DNA of 64,000 bases from Streptomyces cellostaticus (GCF_023630175.1 NZ_JALLIN010000011.1:93710-157709), one strand, 5' to 3'. Counted from the first letter of the stretch, positions 24,845-34,374 are shown. The notes: generated by a model from the sequence alone, not told the origin. A program made the numbers and translations.

Positions 24845-25222
24845 ATGAGGGCGAGGGTTGCAGCGGCTGCCGCGCTGGTGCTGGTTCTTCCCGGATGCGG
24901 CGCGGCAGGCAGCGCGTCGACGAGCCAGGAACGGCCTTCGGCCACTTTCGAGACTCGGGACGGGTTCCGGCTGGAGGTGCTGATCGGGCCGAACGGCCAG
25001 GCCCATCTGAGCGTCACCCCGTGCGTGGAGAAGTCCGAGGTCGCTCGGCCGACGAGCAAGCCGAATGGCCCCGACTGTTCGAGGCAGACGCTGCCGGAGC
25101 CGAACGTGCGGTCCACGTTCTGGTCGAGTACGACGCTCCTGCCCAGCTGACGGAAGACGACGTCCGGAGCTCGGAACTGCTGGGAAACGCCCGCCCTCGT
25201 TTCGTGGACGGCACCCGGGGCC
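24845..25222 (+). pseudogene. Broken lipoprotein gene
   Basis: ATG 24845 begins MRARVAAAAALVLVLPGCGA, a clear lipoprotein signal with lipobox LPGC. It continues TFETRDGFRLEVLIGPNGQA to ~residue 70. After ~25050 coding-like sequence continues in another frame (SADEQAEWPRLFEADAAGAE, HVLVEYDAPAQLTEDDVRSS), suggesting a frameshift. It then ends at the 3' end of the aminotransferase gene. Function unknown. Confidence 0.45.
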
Positions 25223-25227
25223 TGTCG

Positions 25228-26409
25228 TCAGCCCGCCAGCGCTTTCAGACGTCCCACCGCCTCCTCCAGCACCGAGGTCCGCTTGCAGAACGCGAACCGC
25301 ACGAACGGGGCACCGGCCTCACGGTGGTCGTAGAAGACCGCGTTCGGGATGGCGACGACGCCCGCGCGCTCCGGCAGCGAACGGCAGAAGGCGAAACCGT
25401 CGGTCTCGCCGAGCGGGCGGATGTCGGTGGTGATGAAGTACGTGCCGGCCGTCCTGAACACCTCGAAGCCCGCGTCCGTCAGCCCCGCCGCCAGCAGGTC
25501 CCGCTTGGCCCGCATGTCTTCGCGGAAGGCGGTGAAGTACGAGTCGGGCAGGGCGAGCGCCTCGGCGACCGCGTACTGGAACGGGCCGGACGCCACGTAC
25601 GTCAGGTACTGCTTGACCGAGCGGACGGCGGCGACGAGACCGGGGGCGCCGGTGACCCAGCCGACCTTCCAGCCGGTGAACGAGTAGGTCTTGCCGGCGG
25701 AGCCGATCGTGACCGTGCGCTCGCGCATGCCGGGGAACGAGGCCAGCGGCGTGTGCTCGGCGTCGTCGAAGACCAGGTGCTCGTAGACCTCGTCCGTCAC
25801 CACCAGCAGGTCCCGCTCCACCGCCAGTTCGGCGACCGCCGCCAGTTCCTCCCGGGTGAGGACCGTGCCGGTGGGGTTGTGCGGGGTGTTGATCAGCAGC
25901 AGGCGGGTGCGGTCCGTGACGGCCGCGCGCAGCTCGTCCAGGTCCAGGCGGAAGGCGCCGGCGTGCGGCCGGAGCGTCACCGGCACCCGGCGGCCGCCCG
26001 CCATCGCGATGCTCGCCGCGTAGGAGTCGTAGTACGGCTCCAGGGCCACCACCTCGTCGCCGGGCTCCAGCAGCGCCAGCAGGGCGGCCGCGATGGCCTC
26101 CGTGGCGCCGGCCGTCACCAGCACCTCGGTGTCGGGGTCGTACGACAGCCCGTAGCGCCGGAGCTGGTGCGCGGCGATCGCGGCACGCAGTTCGGGGACG
26201 CCCGGGCCCGGCGGGTACTGGTTGCCGCGCCCGTCGCGCAGCGCGCGCACCGCGGCCTCCCGGATCTGCTCGGGGCCGTCGGTGTCGGGGAAGCCCTGTC
26301 CCAGGTTGATGGCGCCGGTCGACGCGGCGAGGGCGGACATCTCGGCGAAGATCGTCGTGCCGAACTCCGCCAGACGGCGGTTGAGGTGCGGGCGCGCGCT
26401 GGAGGTCAT
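25228..26409 (-). CDS. Full-length class I/II PLP-dependent aminotransferase
   Basis: A 393-residue fold-type I aminotransferase of the methionine/kynurenine/N-succinyl-DAP aminotransferase group. It has 'INLGQGFPDTDGPEQI' near the start, 'NQYPPGPGVPELRAAIAAHQ', 'TPHNPTGTVLTREEL', 'VVTDEVYEHLVFD', 'GSAGKTYSFTGWKVGWV' with the PLP lysine at about residue 240, and 'RFAFCKR' near the C-terminus. ATG 26409 follows AGGA by 8 nt; ATG 26418 is possible. The substrate is uncertain. This is the parent of the six 3' fragments to its left. Its own last ~150 codons (25228-25670) correspond to the duplicated part and may themselves have been replaced. Confidence 0.9.
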   Translation of the reverse strand: MTSSARPHLNRRLAEFGTTIFAEMSALAASTGAINLGQGFPDTDGPEQIREAAVRALRDGRGNQYPPGPGVPELRAAIAAHQLRRYGLSYDPDTEVLVTAGATEAIAAALLALLEPGDEVVALEPYYDSYAASIAMAGGRRVPVTLRPHAGAFRLDLDELRAAVTDRTRLLLINTPHNPTGTVLTREELAAVAELAVERDLLVVTDEVYEHLVFDDAEHTPLASFPGMRERTVTIGSAGKTYSFTGWKVGWVTGAPGLVAAVRSVKQYLTYVASGPFQYAVAEALALPDSYFTAFREDMRAKRDLLAAGLTDAGFEVFRTAGTYFITTDIRPLGETDGFAFCRSLPERAGVVAIPNAVFYDHREAGAPFVRFAFCKRTSVLEEAVGRLKALAG

Positions 26410-26633
26410 GCCGGTCATCCTGCGCCCAAGCTCCGGAGTTCCTCAACACTGCCTTGGGGCTGAGCGCATGCAGCGACGCGGCGGGCACCGTCTCTGAGCC
26501 GGGAGAGAGCCGGTGTCGACCGTCGTCATCTGTCGGCGTCGGCCGGGCTCGGACGGCCCAGGGGCGGCCCGGGTGGCGCCGGACCACGGCCCTCGACGTC
26601 GGCAGGGTCCGGACTGGGAGTTGTCGTCAGATG

Positions 26634-26748
26634 TCACGCCCACATCAGCAGGGACGCGAGGGTGACGGCTGCCTGGTAGGACTCGGCGGTCTTGTCGTAG
26701 CCGGTGGCGATGCCGCGCCACGGCTCGAGGCGACGGTGCGGCGGCCGC
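26634..26748 (-). mobile_element. IS5-family transposase C-terminal remnant
   Basis: The minus strand encodes 'WRGIATGYDKTAESYQAAVT' then LASLLMWA and a stop. This matches the end of IS5-group transposases (RGIATRYDKTAxSYxAAVxLA). Only ~35 codons remain and no inverted repeats were found. The surrounding bases 26410-26863 hold nothing else I can assign. Confidence 0.7.
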
Positions 26749-26863
26749 CTTTGTCCCAGCCCCGCAGCGGGCTGCCCACCGGCCCGCCCGCTGCGGGTGG
26801 GCCGGTGGGCCGGTGGGCCGGACAGCGTCGTCGATGCCCACCAGGGTCGTGACGGCCTGGGCG

Positions 26864-28018
26864 TCAATGGGAGCAGCCGGCGACAGCGCCGGCCGGTGCG
26901 CAGTTGTTCGGGTTGTTCGAGGCGAAGAAGCTGCCGACGGCAGTGACCGGTCCCGAATCGACGAAGACACCCCCGCCGTCCGTGGCGGAGTTGCCGGTGA
27001 CGGTGACGCCGGTGAGGGTTGCGGGCATCTGCACATTGCGCAGGCCGCCCCCCGGTCCTGCCACCGACTTGTTGTTGCGGAGGGCTCCGCCGATCATCTT
27101 CAGCGGACCCTCGTTCAGAATGCCGCCGCCGCCGATAGAGCTTGTGACCCGGTTGTCCTTGACGGTCACGCCCGTCAAATCGGTCTCGGTGTCGTTGGCT
27201 CCGCCGAAGAAGCCGCCTCCGCTCGTGGCGGTGTTGCGCGCGAGGCTTCCCCCGGACATGCTCACCGTGTTGTCCGGGGCGCCGATCCCGATCCCGCCGC
27301 CGAAACCGGTCGCGGTGTTGTTGTCGATCCCGCTGGCGCGCAGCACGAGCGTGACACTGGGCCCCCCGGTGGCGATGCCTCCTCCGAAGTTCGTTGCAGT
27401 GTTGTGGCGCACGGCGCTGCCGCTCAGCGTCAGTCTGCCGCCGAGGACGGCCAGGCCGCCACCCAAGGAGGCGGAATTGTCGCGAACGGTGCTGCCGTTG
27501 AGTGTCAGCGCGCCGCTGCTCTCGATCCCACCGCCGAGGGAGGCCTTGCCGCCTGCGACGGTGATGCTGTTGAGAGTGAGGGAGCCGCTGGAATCCACCT
27601 CCATGACGCGGAAGTCGCTGGTGGACGTGGTACTGCGGACGACGGACGTCCCCAGACCGGAGATCGTGATGTTCCCGGTGACACGCGTCAGTCCGTTGTT
27701 CCCGGCGAACGGGCTGCTCAGTGTGTAGGTGCACCCCGGTGCCAGGGTGATGAAGAAGGGACCGGAGGCGGCGTTGCCGGCCACGATCGCCGCGTTCAAT
27801 GCCTGGACGTCGCCACAGGGCACGAGGGTCGCCGCACGGGCGGCGGCGACGGTGCTTGCCGCGGCGGGCGTCGCCGCGGTGACCGGAAGAGCCAGGGCCC
27901 CGCAGCATGCCAGGAGTGCGACCGAACTCCGGTACGTTCGGCTCCTGGCCCCGGGGGCCGTTGTGGCGGGCGCGAAGTCCGCGGCGGGTCTCGCCACTGA
28001 TGTATCGGAATCATGCAT
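26864..28018 (-). CDS. Secreted right-handed beta-helix (polymorphic repeat) protein
   Basis: A 384-residue exported protein. After a ~30-residue leader comes a signal peptide (YRSSVALLACCGALALPVTA, with an AAAS cleavage region). There follow about nine repeats of 20-30 residues with the pattern 'N-x-A-x-x-GGG-hydrophobic', e.g. 'SVRDNSASLGGGLAVLGG'-like units, typical of a parallel beta-helix (Chlamydia PMP/pectate-lyase-like fold). It ends with a Cys-containing cap (NNCAPAGAVAGCSH). ATG 28018 has GGAG ~10 nt upstream. It is probably a cell-surface or secreted adhesin-like or carbohydrate-binding protein; no catalytic site is visible. Confidence 0.8.
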   Translation of the reverse strand: MHDSDTSVARPAADFAPATTAPGARSRTYRSSVALLACCGALALPVTAATPAAASTVAAARAATLVPCGDVQALNAAIVAGNAASGPFFITLAPGCTYTLSSPFAGNNGLTRVTGNITISGLGTSVVRSTTSTSDFRVMEVDSSGSLTLNSITVAGGKASLGGGIESSGALTLNGSTVRDNSASLGGGLAVLGGRLTLSGSAVRHNTATNFGGGIATGGPSVTLVLRASGIDNNTATGFGGGIGIGAPDNTVSMSGGSLARNTATSGGGFFGGANDTETDLTGVTVKDNRVTSSIGGGGILNEGPLKMIGGALRNNKSVAGPGGGLRNVQMPATLTGVTVTGNSATDGGGVFVDSGPVTAVGSFFASNNPNNCAPAGAVAGCSH

Positions 28019-28468
28019 GGCAGCTCCGTGTGATCGGGCCGCCGACGGGTCCGTCATCACCTGACGCGATGGCTCGGGGCGGCGCAGTTACGCCCGGTCT
28101 ATTGACCGATCCCACCTGCTGCTGCACGCACTCACCTCCAGATCACCCGTACGCCAGAACGAATGCTCCTTCCGAGGTACTGGGCTTCATCGAGTGATGT
28201 CGGGACGGTTTGCCCGACAGCGGGTGGCTCGCGCCCGGCGGCTGCCTGCTGAGTGAGACCGGCGAGCACCGGGCGCAGGCGGCGGTGCAGACTTCACCCG
28301 CGTCGGTCTGATGACCCGTCTGACGGAGTCCGAGGAGCTGTACGCCCATGTGGTGATCGGGCGCAGAGAGCAGGGCCCGTGCCAGTTCCGGCGCCCGGGC
28401 GATGAGCCCCGGGGGAGGGCCACACCGTGGTCCTCCCCGTTCCGTGCTCCGAAGGGACTACGCCCCAC

Positions 28469-28735
28469 CTGGCAGGCCACATCCAGGACCGCTGGTTCAA
28501 GACCGAGACCGACTCCGCAGGCAAGTCCGTCCGCGTCCAGAGCGACCGCCACGGGTCCGGCCCGCGTTACCGGGCCCGTGACGTCGGTCCCGACGGCACC
28601 GAGAAGTCCAAGAGCTTCCCGGACGGAAAGAAGCGTCTCGCTGAGAAGTGGCTCAGCGCCGTCGGGACGGACACGACGCGCGGTCGTACACCGACCGGAA
28701 GATCACGGCCCACAGGCGGCCCAGTAATCCACGGA
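28469..28735 (+). pseudogene. N-terminal remnant of a phage-type tyrosine integrase
   Basis: The frame reads LAGHIQDRWFKTETDSAGKS, VRVQSDRHGSGPRYRARDVG, PDGTEKSKSFPDGKKRLAEK, WLS. This is the arm-binding N-terminus of Streptomyces integrative-element and phage integrases (normally starting MAGHIQDRW). The expected ATG is CTG at 28469, a frameshift follows near 28685 (a Y-T-D-R-K-I-T continuation is visible in another frame), and the catalytic domain is missing. It marks an old integrative element at the right edge of the island. Bases 28019-28468 hold nothing else recognisable. Confidence 0.75.
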
Positions 28736-28916
28736 CGGCCCCTGAACTGTCCTTCTGTGCAGGTCAGGGCCATGCCTCCGTGAGAAGGCTCTGAAGTTCC
28801 TCAACTCCGCTTTGGCGCGGTCGGCGGCCGGGCATCCCCCGGGCACCGCACGAGAGGCGGTGCCGGCGAGGCGCCCACGGGGGGTCGCTTCGCGGGGAGA
28901 GGAAGGAGGGGGCGCC

Positions 28917-29297
28917 ATGGAGATCGGATTCGGCCTGGCTCTGCTCGCGCTGCTGGTCATCGCGGGGGTGGCGGCGAGCAGGAAGCGGGACCGGAACAGG
29001 GGCCCGGACCTGAGGAAGAACAAGGCCCGTTCGACCGGCCGGTCCCGCTCGTCCCGCACCAGGTACCCGTCGTCCTCGTCGTCGCACGACAGCGGCGCCA
29101 GTTGGTGGGTCGCGGGCGCGGCGGACGGCGGTTCGTCGTCCGGCGGCCATCACGGCGGCCATCACGGCGGCCATGACGGCGGAGGTCACTCCGGTGGTCA
29201 CCACTCCTGCGGCGGAGGGCACTCCTCGTGCGGCGGCGGCTCGTCGTGCGGCGGGGGTTCCTCGTGCGGTGGCGGCGGCTGCGGGGGCGGAAGCTGA
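28917..29297 (+). CDS. Single-pass membrane protein with His/Gly/Cys-rich tail
   Basis: A 126-residue protein with a strong GGAAGGAGGG ribosome binding site. Residues 1-20 form one transmembrane helix (MEIGFGLALLALLVIAGVAA). Then follows a basic linker (SRKRDRNRG, RSTGRSRSSRTRY). The last ~55 residues are almost only Gly, His, Ser and Cys: repeated GGHHGGHHGGHDGG and then CGGG/SSCGGGSSCGGG with seven or so Cys residues. The tail could bind Zn, Ni or Cu or form crosslinks. A similar His-then-Cys pattern is seen in many Streptomyces proteins of unknown role. It is the first apparently core gene right of the island. Confidence 0.75.
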   Translation: MEIGFGLALLALLVIAGVAASRKRDRNRGPDLRKNKARSTGRSRSSRTRYPSSSSSHDSGASWWVAGAADGGSSSGGHHGGHHGGHDGGGHSGGHHSCGGGHSSCGGGSSCGGGSSCGGGGCGGGS

Positions 29298-29644
29298 CGG
29301 GGCGCGAGCGGGGGAGGCGGCCGACACGGGGCGGCCGGCTCCCCCCGGGCCGCGCGCCCGCGGGAGGAACCGGTCCGGCGGGCGGCCGGGCGCTCCCCGG
29401 GCCGGCGCCCCGCGCACGTCGTAGTTGAACAGTTGAGCTGTGGAGCCCTCTGAGGGATGGAAACCCCACGAACTTGGGTAAAAACGCTGTGGTGGCACCA
29501 CTGTTCATGATTCCCTCTAATTCACCAATGCGGCCGTCCTGCTCACCGACACAGCCCTCGGACTCCCGCAGTCGCCCCCACCGGCCGGGCTGACTGGGCT
29601 GACAAGGCCGAACTCCCCTCCTTGTTCGTTAGCGGAGCCGACCC
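29298..29644. other. Intergenic region with a short palindrome
   Basis: About 350 bp without a convincing gene. It is GC-rich at first, then changes at ~29420 to lower-GC sequence. A dyad GTGGTG-G-CACCAC lies at 29489-29501, and the segment 29425-29525 looks like a promoter region for the DUF2617 gene. No riboswitch was recognised. Confidence 0.4.
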
Positions 29645-30190
29645 ATGCTCACGACCCTGAACACCTCCTACACCGATACCCGTGCCGCCGACCTCGCCTG
29701 GGCCCTCGGCCGCGAGCCGCTGCCCGCGCTGGCCACGCTCGACCTGGAACTCGGCGGCGCCAGCCTGCAGTTGCGGCTTCTCGGCGCGTCCCACCAGGTG
29801 CTGGTCGAGGAGGAGCGGGGGCGATGTTCCGAGACGGTCGCGTGCATCCCCGGGTCCAGCACCCCGCTGCCGCTGGGCGTGGCCAAGCGCGTCGACGACT
29901 GGGAGTACGAGTTCGCGGCGCGCGTCGAGTTGCTCGCGCCGGGCTCGTTCGAGGGCCGCGCCCAGGAGTTGCTGGCGCTCGTCTCCGACCACCCGCACGG
30001 CCTCGCCGGCGTCTTCCCCGGGAGCCCGCACGCCTTCACCGCGCTGCTGGCCCAGTGGCGCGAGGGCCAGGTCCACTGGCGCACCTGGCACGCCTATCCG
30101 CAGGACGGCCAGTTGGTGGCGACCCGGACCCGGGTCGGGGCGCGGGTCCCGGCCGGACGGCCGGGACCGCACGCCTTCCACGCGGCGTAA
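29645..30190 (+). CDS. DUF2617-family protein
   Basis: A 181-residue cytosolic protein of the DUF2617 family, seen from 'LGREPLPALATLDLELGGAS', 'LRLLGASHQVLVEEERG', 'EYEFAARVELLAPGSFEGRA', 'GVFPGSPHAFTALLAQWREG' and 'VHWRTWHAYPQDGQLVATRT'. Length is normal for the family. Function is unknown. It is ~80 bp upstream of the membrane-bound spermidine-synthase-like gene and on the same strand, an arrangement I associate with other streptomycetes, so the two may act together. Confidence 0.85.
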   Translation: MLTTLNTSYTDTRAADLAWALGREPLPALATLDLELGGASLQLRLLGASHQVLVEEERGRCSETVACIPGSSTPLPLGVAKRVDDWEYEFAARVELLAPGSFEGRAQELLALVSDHPHGLAGVFPGSPHAFTALLAQWREGQVHWRTWHAYPQDGQLVATRTRVGARVPAGRPGPHAFHAA

Positions 30191-30269
30191 ACCAGTAATG
30201 CGTCAACTGCGCGGAGTTCCACACGTGTGGGTGACGAAGCGTACCGAGCGAGTGACGTAACGTCGCAGC

Positions 30270-31895
30270 GTGATCGATCCGCACGCTCCCGCTCCGCTGG
30301 GTGTCCCGCCCTGGACGGCCCCCGTACGGCTGCCCGTCCGGCCCGGCACCGGACGGTTCCTGGTGCTGGTGTGCGTCTTCGTCTGCGCGGCCTGCGGGCT
30401 GGTGTACGAACTGGAACTCGTCGCCTTCGCCTCCTACCTGATCGGCGACTCGGTCACCCAGGCCTCCGTCGTGCTGTCCGTGATGGTGTTCGCGATGGGC
30501 ATCGGCTCCCTCGCGGCCAAGCGGCTGCGCTGGCACGCGGCCGCCGGGTTCGGCGCGATCGAGATCGCGCTCGCCCTGGTCGGCGGCTGCAGCGCGATGG
30601 CGCTGTACGCGGTGTTCGCCTGGACCGGTGGCTGGGGCGGGATCTGGGCCGACGGCCCGCGCTGTCTGCTCGTCGCCTTCTCCCTCGCCATCGGGCTGCT
30701 CGTGGGCGCGGAGGTGCCGCTGCTGATGGAACTGATCCAGCGCATCCGCCGCCAGGACGCGGGAGGCGCGGTCGCCGACGTGTTCGCCGCCGACTACGTG
30801 GGCGCGCTGGTCGGAGGCCTCGCCTTCCCGTTCCTGCTGCTGCCGTTCCTCGGCCAGCTCACGGCGGCGCTGCTCACCGGCGCGGTCAACGTGATCGCCG
30901 GGGGCGCCCTGGTGCTCGGCCTGTTCCGCCGCGACCTGAGCCGCCGGGCCCGCTGGACCCTGCTGCTGGCAGGCCTCACCGCGCTCGGCGTCCTCGCCGC
31001 CGCGGCCGCTCTCGCCGACGACTTCGAACGCGCCGCCCGGCACGCGGTCTACGGCAAGGACGTCCGGGTCGCGGTGCGGACCGGTGTCCAGGAGGTCGTC
31101 CTCGCCGGCGGCACCGGCGGCCGGCCCCTCGACCTCTTCCTGGACGGCCGGCTCAGGGCCGGTGGCGGCGACGAACGGCGCTACCACGAAGCCCTGGTCG
31201 AGCCCGCGCTGAGCGGCCCGCACACGCGCGTGCTCCTCCTCGGCGGCGGTGACGGCCTCGCCGCCCACGAGGTGCTGCGCCACCGCGACGTGCGCCGCGT
31301 CGACCTGGTCGAACCCGACGCCGGCCTGACCCGCCTGGCCCGCCGCGACCCCGGCCTGTCCGCACTCAACGGCCACGTCTACGACGACCCCCGCCTGCGT
31401 CCGGCGACCGCGGACGCGCTCACCTGGCTGCGCGGGGCGCCGGCGGGGGCGTACGACGTCGTGATCGCCGACCTGCCCGACCCCGGCGTCACCGCCAGCA
31501 CCAAGCTGTACTCCCAGGAGTTCTACGGCCTGGCCCGCCGGGCCCTCGCCACCGGCGGGCGGCTGGTGGTGCACGCCGGACCGGTCACCGGCCGCCCCCG
31601 TGCCTTCTGGACGGTGGCGTCGACCCTCCGGGCGGCCGGCTTCGCGACCGCCCCCTACCGGGTCCCCGGCTTCCCGGCCGGCCCCGACCGCTCGGCCGAC
31701 GCCTCCCGGGCCCCGCAGGACTGGGGGTTCCTGCTGGCGGCACCGGGCGCTACGGCACCACCGCTGCGGCTGACCGGCGAAGGGCCCGCACCCCGCACCC
31801 TGACCGGGGACGACCTGGCGGCCGACGCGCGCGCGGCCGCCGCCACCCGGGTCAGGGGACTGCCGGCGTCCACGCTGGTGCACCCGCGCTACTGA
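30270..31895 (+). CDS. Membrane-anchored spermidine-synthase-like protein
   Basis: A 541-residue protein in two parts. Residues ~20-250 contain about seven transmembrane helices ([60 protein letters not shown]). Residues ~265-520 are a polyamine aminopropyltransferase-type Rossmann domain: '[20 protein letters not shown]', '[18 protein letters not shown]', '[17 protein letters not shown]', '[20 protein letters not shown]', '[18 protein letters not shown]'. Soluble spermidine synthases lack the membrane part. The GGGDG loop and the Asp of IADLPDP that bind the nucleoside donor and polyamine are present. The start is GTG 30270. The actual product is not known. Confidence 0.85.
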   Translation: MIDPHAPAPLGVPPWTAPVRLPVRPGTGRFLVLVCVFVCAACGLVYELELVAFASYLIGDSVTQASVVLSVMVFAMGIGSLAAKRLRWHAAAGFGAIEIALALVGGCSAMALYAVFAWTGGWGGIWADGPRCLLVAFSLAIGLLVGAEVPLLMELIQRIRRQDAGGAVADVFAADYVGALVGGLAFPFLLLPFLGQLTAALLTGAVNVIAGGALVLGLFRRDLSRRARWTLLLAGLTALGVLAAAAALADDFERAARHAVYGKDVRVAVRTGVQEVVLAGGTGGRPLDLFLDGRLRAGGGDERRYHEALVEPALSGPHTRVLLLGGGDGLAAHEVLRHRDVRRVDLVEPDAGLTRLARRDPGLSALNGHVYDDPRLRPATADALTWLRGAPAGAYDVVIADLPDPGVTASTKLYSQEFYGLARRALATGGRLVVHAGPVTGRPRAFWTVASTLRAAGFATAPYRVPGFPAGPDRSADASRAPQDWGFLLAAPGATAPPLRLTGEGPAPRTLTGDDLAADARAAAATRVRGLPASTLVHPRY

Positions 31896-31911
31896 CGGGG
31901 GTGCCCGTGTC

Positions 31912-34197
31912 TCACGGGCGGTCGTGCAGGGACTGCTGGGCCCACACGGTCTTGCCCTCCGCCTGGTACCGGGTGCCCCAGTCGTCGGCCAGCGTGGCGA
32001 CGATGAACAGCCCGCGCCCGGTCTCGTCGCTGGTGCGGGCGTGCTTGAGGTGCGGAGCGGACATCGCGGCGTCACTGACCTCGCAGGTCAGCACGCCGTT
32101 GCAGATCAGGCGCAGGTTCAGCGGCGGGATGCCGTAGCGCACGGCGTTGCCCACGAGTTCGCTGACGATCAGCTCGGTGGTGAACGCGGCCTCCTGGTCG
32201 ACCCCCCAGGCCCGCAGCCGGCGCCGGGCCTCCGCCCGAGCGAACGGCGCGGCCTCGGGCCCCGGCGGCAGGGCGCGGCCGAAGACCCGCTCGGCGGGCA
32301 GTGCCGCGGTGCGCGCGAACAGCATCAGCGCGTCCTGCGAGCGCTGCTCGTCGCCGACGGCGTAGGCCATGGCGTCGGCCAGGTCGGGCAGCGGCCCGTG
32401 GGCGTGCTCGTCGAACAGGGCGCGCAGCGGAGCGGCCGGGGCGAGGACCTCTCGTGCCAGGACGCGGGTGCCGATCGCCAGCGTGCTCCCGGCCGGCAGG
32501 TCGATCGTGGTGGCCGGGAACGGGGCGTTGCCGGGGCCGGCGAGCAGCGGTCCCGCGGGCACGGAGACGACGGCCGGATCGCCGCCGGGCGGGACCACGA
32601 CCGGATCCGCGAGCCCCGCCCGCACGAAGGTGCAGGTGAGATCGATCGGGTCGTAGACGGCGATCAGGCAGCTCGCGGTCAGCGGTTCGCGGTGCAGCGG
32701 GTCGCCCGCCGGCAGCGCGGCGCGTTCCGCGGCGAGGCGGGCCGCCGTGTCGCTCAGCCGGGCCACCAGCTCGTCCGGCGCCAGGTCCAGGGACACGAGC
32801 GAGTGGATGACGGTGCGGAGCTGTCCCATGGTGGTCGCCGCGGCCATGCCGTGACCGGACACCTCGCCGACGACCAGCGCGGTCCGCGAGCCGGCCATGC
32901 CGATCACGTCGAACCAGGCGCCGCCTCCCTCCGATGCGGACAGATGCAGGTGGGACAGCTCCACCGTGTCCGGCACGGCCGGCCGCTGGGGGAGCAGCCT
33001 GCGCTGCACGGTCGCGGCGATGGTCCGCTCCCGGGCGTAGCGCCGGGCGTTGTCGATGCAGAGCGCGGCGTGCGCGCACACGTCGGCGGCGAGGGCGACG
33101 TCCGCCTCCTCGAAGGGCTCCTCCTCCCGGTGCCGGTAGAAGCTGACCACGCCGAGCGCCTCGCCGCGCAGCGCCAGCGGAGCGACGATCAGGGAGTGGG
33201 CACCGGAGGCCCGGATGGCGTCGGCCCGCGGCGGGTCGGCCCCGAGCCACAGACTGTCCTCGTCGACCCTGACCAGCCGCGGCCGCAGGTCGGTCAGCAC
33301 GCGCGAGAACGGCGTGCCGTAGGGCAGCCGCCGCACCTCGCCCACCGGATACGCCGACACCACCCCCCGGAACGCGGCCCGGCGCAGCGGCACCTCACGG
33401 CCGACCGGGACCAGGGGCGGCGCCTCCCCGCGCACCACCTCCTCGACCACCTCGACCACGGCGATGCCCGAGAACCGCGGCACGACCGCGTCCACGAACT
33501 CATGGCAGGCGGCGATCACGTCCAGCCGCTCGCCGACCCGGCGCCGCACCTCGTCCACCACCGACAGCCGCCACAGGGCGTGTTCGCGCTCGGTCATGTC
33601 GATGGCGGAGGCGACCAGGCCGAGGACGTCGCCGCGCGCGTTCTCCAGACGTACGTAGGAGACGGAGTAGACGCTGTGCTCGCGGCCCGCCGCGGCCGGC
33701 ACGACCCGCACGATCCGGTTCAGCTCGGCCCGGCCGGTCTCCAGTACCCGGCGCGCCGCCGCCTCCTCCTGCTCGGGGTCGGCCAGGCCGTACGCCCGGG
33801 AGAAGACCCGGCCCAGCAGCCGGTCCTCCGCGGTGTCGCGCAACGTGTGGGTCGCGGTGTTGACGCGCACGATGCGCAGCCGGTCGTCGAGCACGTGCAG
33901 GCCCACCGGTGACTGGGTGAAAATCGCCCGCAGGACGGCGAGGTCGTGGCCGGACGCGGCGTCCGGCGCCGCGCTCACCTCCCACACCAGCGTGCCGTCC
34001 GTCAGCACCGGCCTGACCAGCACGGGCCGCAGCACGTCCGGGCCGACGCGGCCGTCCGGGCCGCCGCGCAGCAGTGACCCCACGGTCCGCCCGACGGTCT
34101 CCTCGGCGGACCGGCCGAACGCCTCCCGGGCCGCACGGTGCCATTCGAGCACCCGTCCGGCCTCGTCGAGACGCATGAGCCGGTCGTCGCTGGGCAT
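31912..34197 (-). CDS. PAS/GAF/SpoIIE (RsbU-like) phosphatase with C-terminal ATPase domain
   Basis: A 761-residue multidomain regulator. Order: PAS domains (~1-230; 'EWHRAAREAFGRSAEETVGR', 'VGLHVLDDRLRIVRVNTATH'), GAF (~250-420; 'LRGEALGVVSFYRHREEEPF'), PP2C/SpoIIE phosphatase (~430-640; 'GAWFDVIGMAGSRTALVVGE', 'VSGHGMAAATTMGQLRTVIH') and a GHKL ATPase (~650-755; 'ELVGNAVRYGIPPLNLRLIC', 'ETGRGLFIVATLADDWG'). Such proteins control anti-sigma factor antagonists in Streptomyces stress and developmental signalling. ATG 34197 has GGAGGTG 8-9 nt upstream. A longer frame to 34332 lacks such a site. It is divergent from the SRPBCC gene. Confidence 0.93.
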   Translation of the reverse strand: MPSDDRLMRLDEAGRVLEWHRAAREAFGRSAEETVGRTVGSLLRGGPDGRVGPDVLRPVLVRPVLTDGTLVWEVSAAPDAASGHDLAVLRAIFTQSPVGLHVLDDRLRIVRVNTATHTLRDTAEDRLLGRVFSRAYGLADPEQEEAAARRVLETGRAELNRIVRVVPAAAGREHSVYSVSYVRLENARGDVLGLVASAIDMTEREHALWRLSVVDEVRRRVGERLDVIAACHEFVDAVVPRFSGIAVVEVVEEVVRGEAPPLVPVGREVPLRRAAFRGVVSAYPVGEVRRLPYGTPFSRVLTDLRPRLVRVDEDSLWLGADPPRADAIRASGAHSLIVAPLALRGEALGVVSFYRHREEEPFEEADVALAADVCAHAALCIDNARRYARERTIAATVQRRLLPQRPAVPDTVELSHLHLSASEGGGAWFDVIGMAGSRTALVVGEVSGHGMAAATTMGQLRTVIHSLVSLDLAPDELVARLSDTAARLAAERAALPAGDPLHREPLTASCLIAVYDPIDLTCTFVRAGLADPVVVPPGGDPAVVSVPAGPLLAGPGNAPFPATTIDLPAGSTLAIGTRVLAREVLAPAAPLRALFDEHAHGPLPDLADAMAYAVGDEQRSQDALMLFARTAALPAERVFGRALPPGPEAAPFARAEARRRLRAWGVDQEAAFTTELIVSELVGNAVRYGIPPLNLRLICNGVLTCEVSDAAMSAPHLKHARTSDETGRGLFIVATLADDWGTRYQAEGKTVWAQQSLHDRP

Positions 34198-34374
34198 CGC
34201 GGCAACACCTCCGCCCCCATCCATGCCCGCGCCGCCCACCGGACCGACCCGATGCCGGGAAGCTGCCGCCGATCGGGGCATCGCCGGGTCCGCGGGCGGC
34301 CACGGGAGCGGGTTCCACGGGCACCGATGCACGGGAGGGTGCGTTCCGGCCGGGACTGGGTAGGCTCAGCCGAC

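Noticed and set aside
28019..28468. Possible gene between the beta-helix protein and the integrase remnant
   Set aside because: Frames on both strands are of mixed composition, lack start sites with ribosome binding sites and match nothing I recognise.
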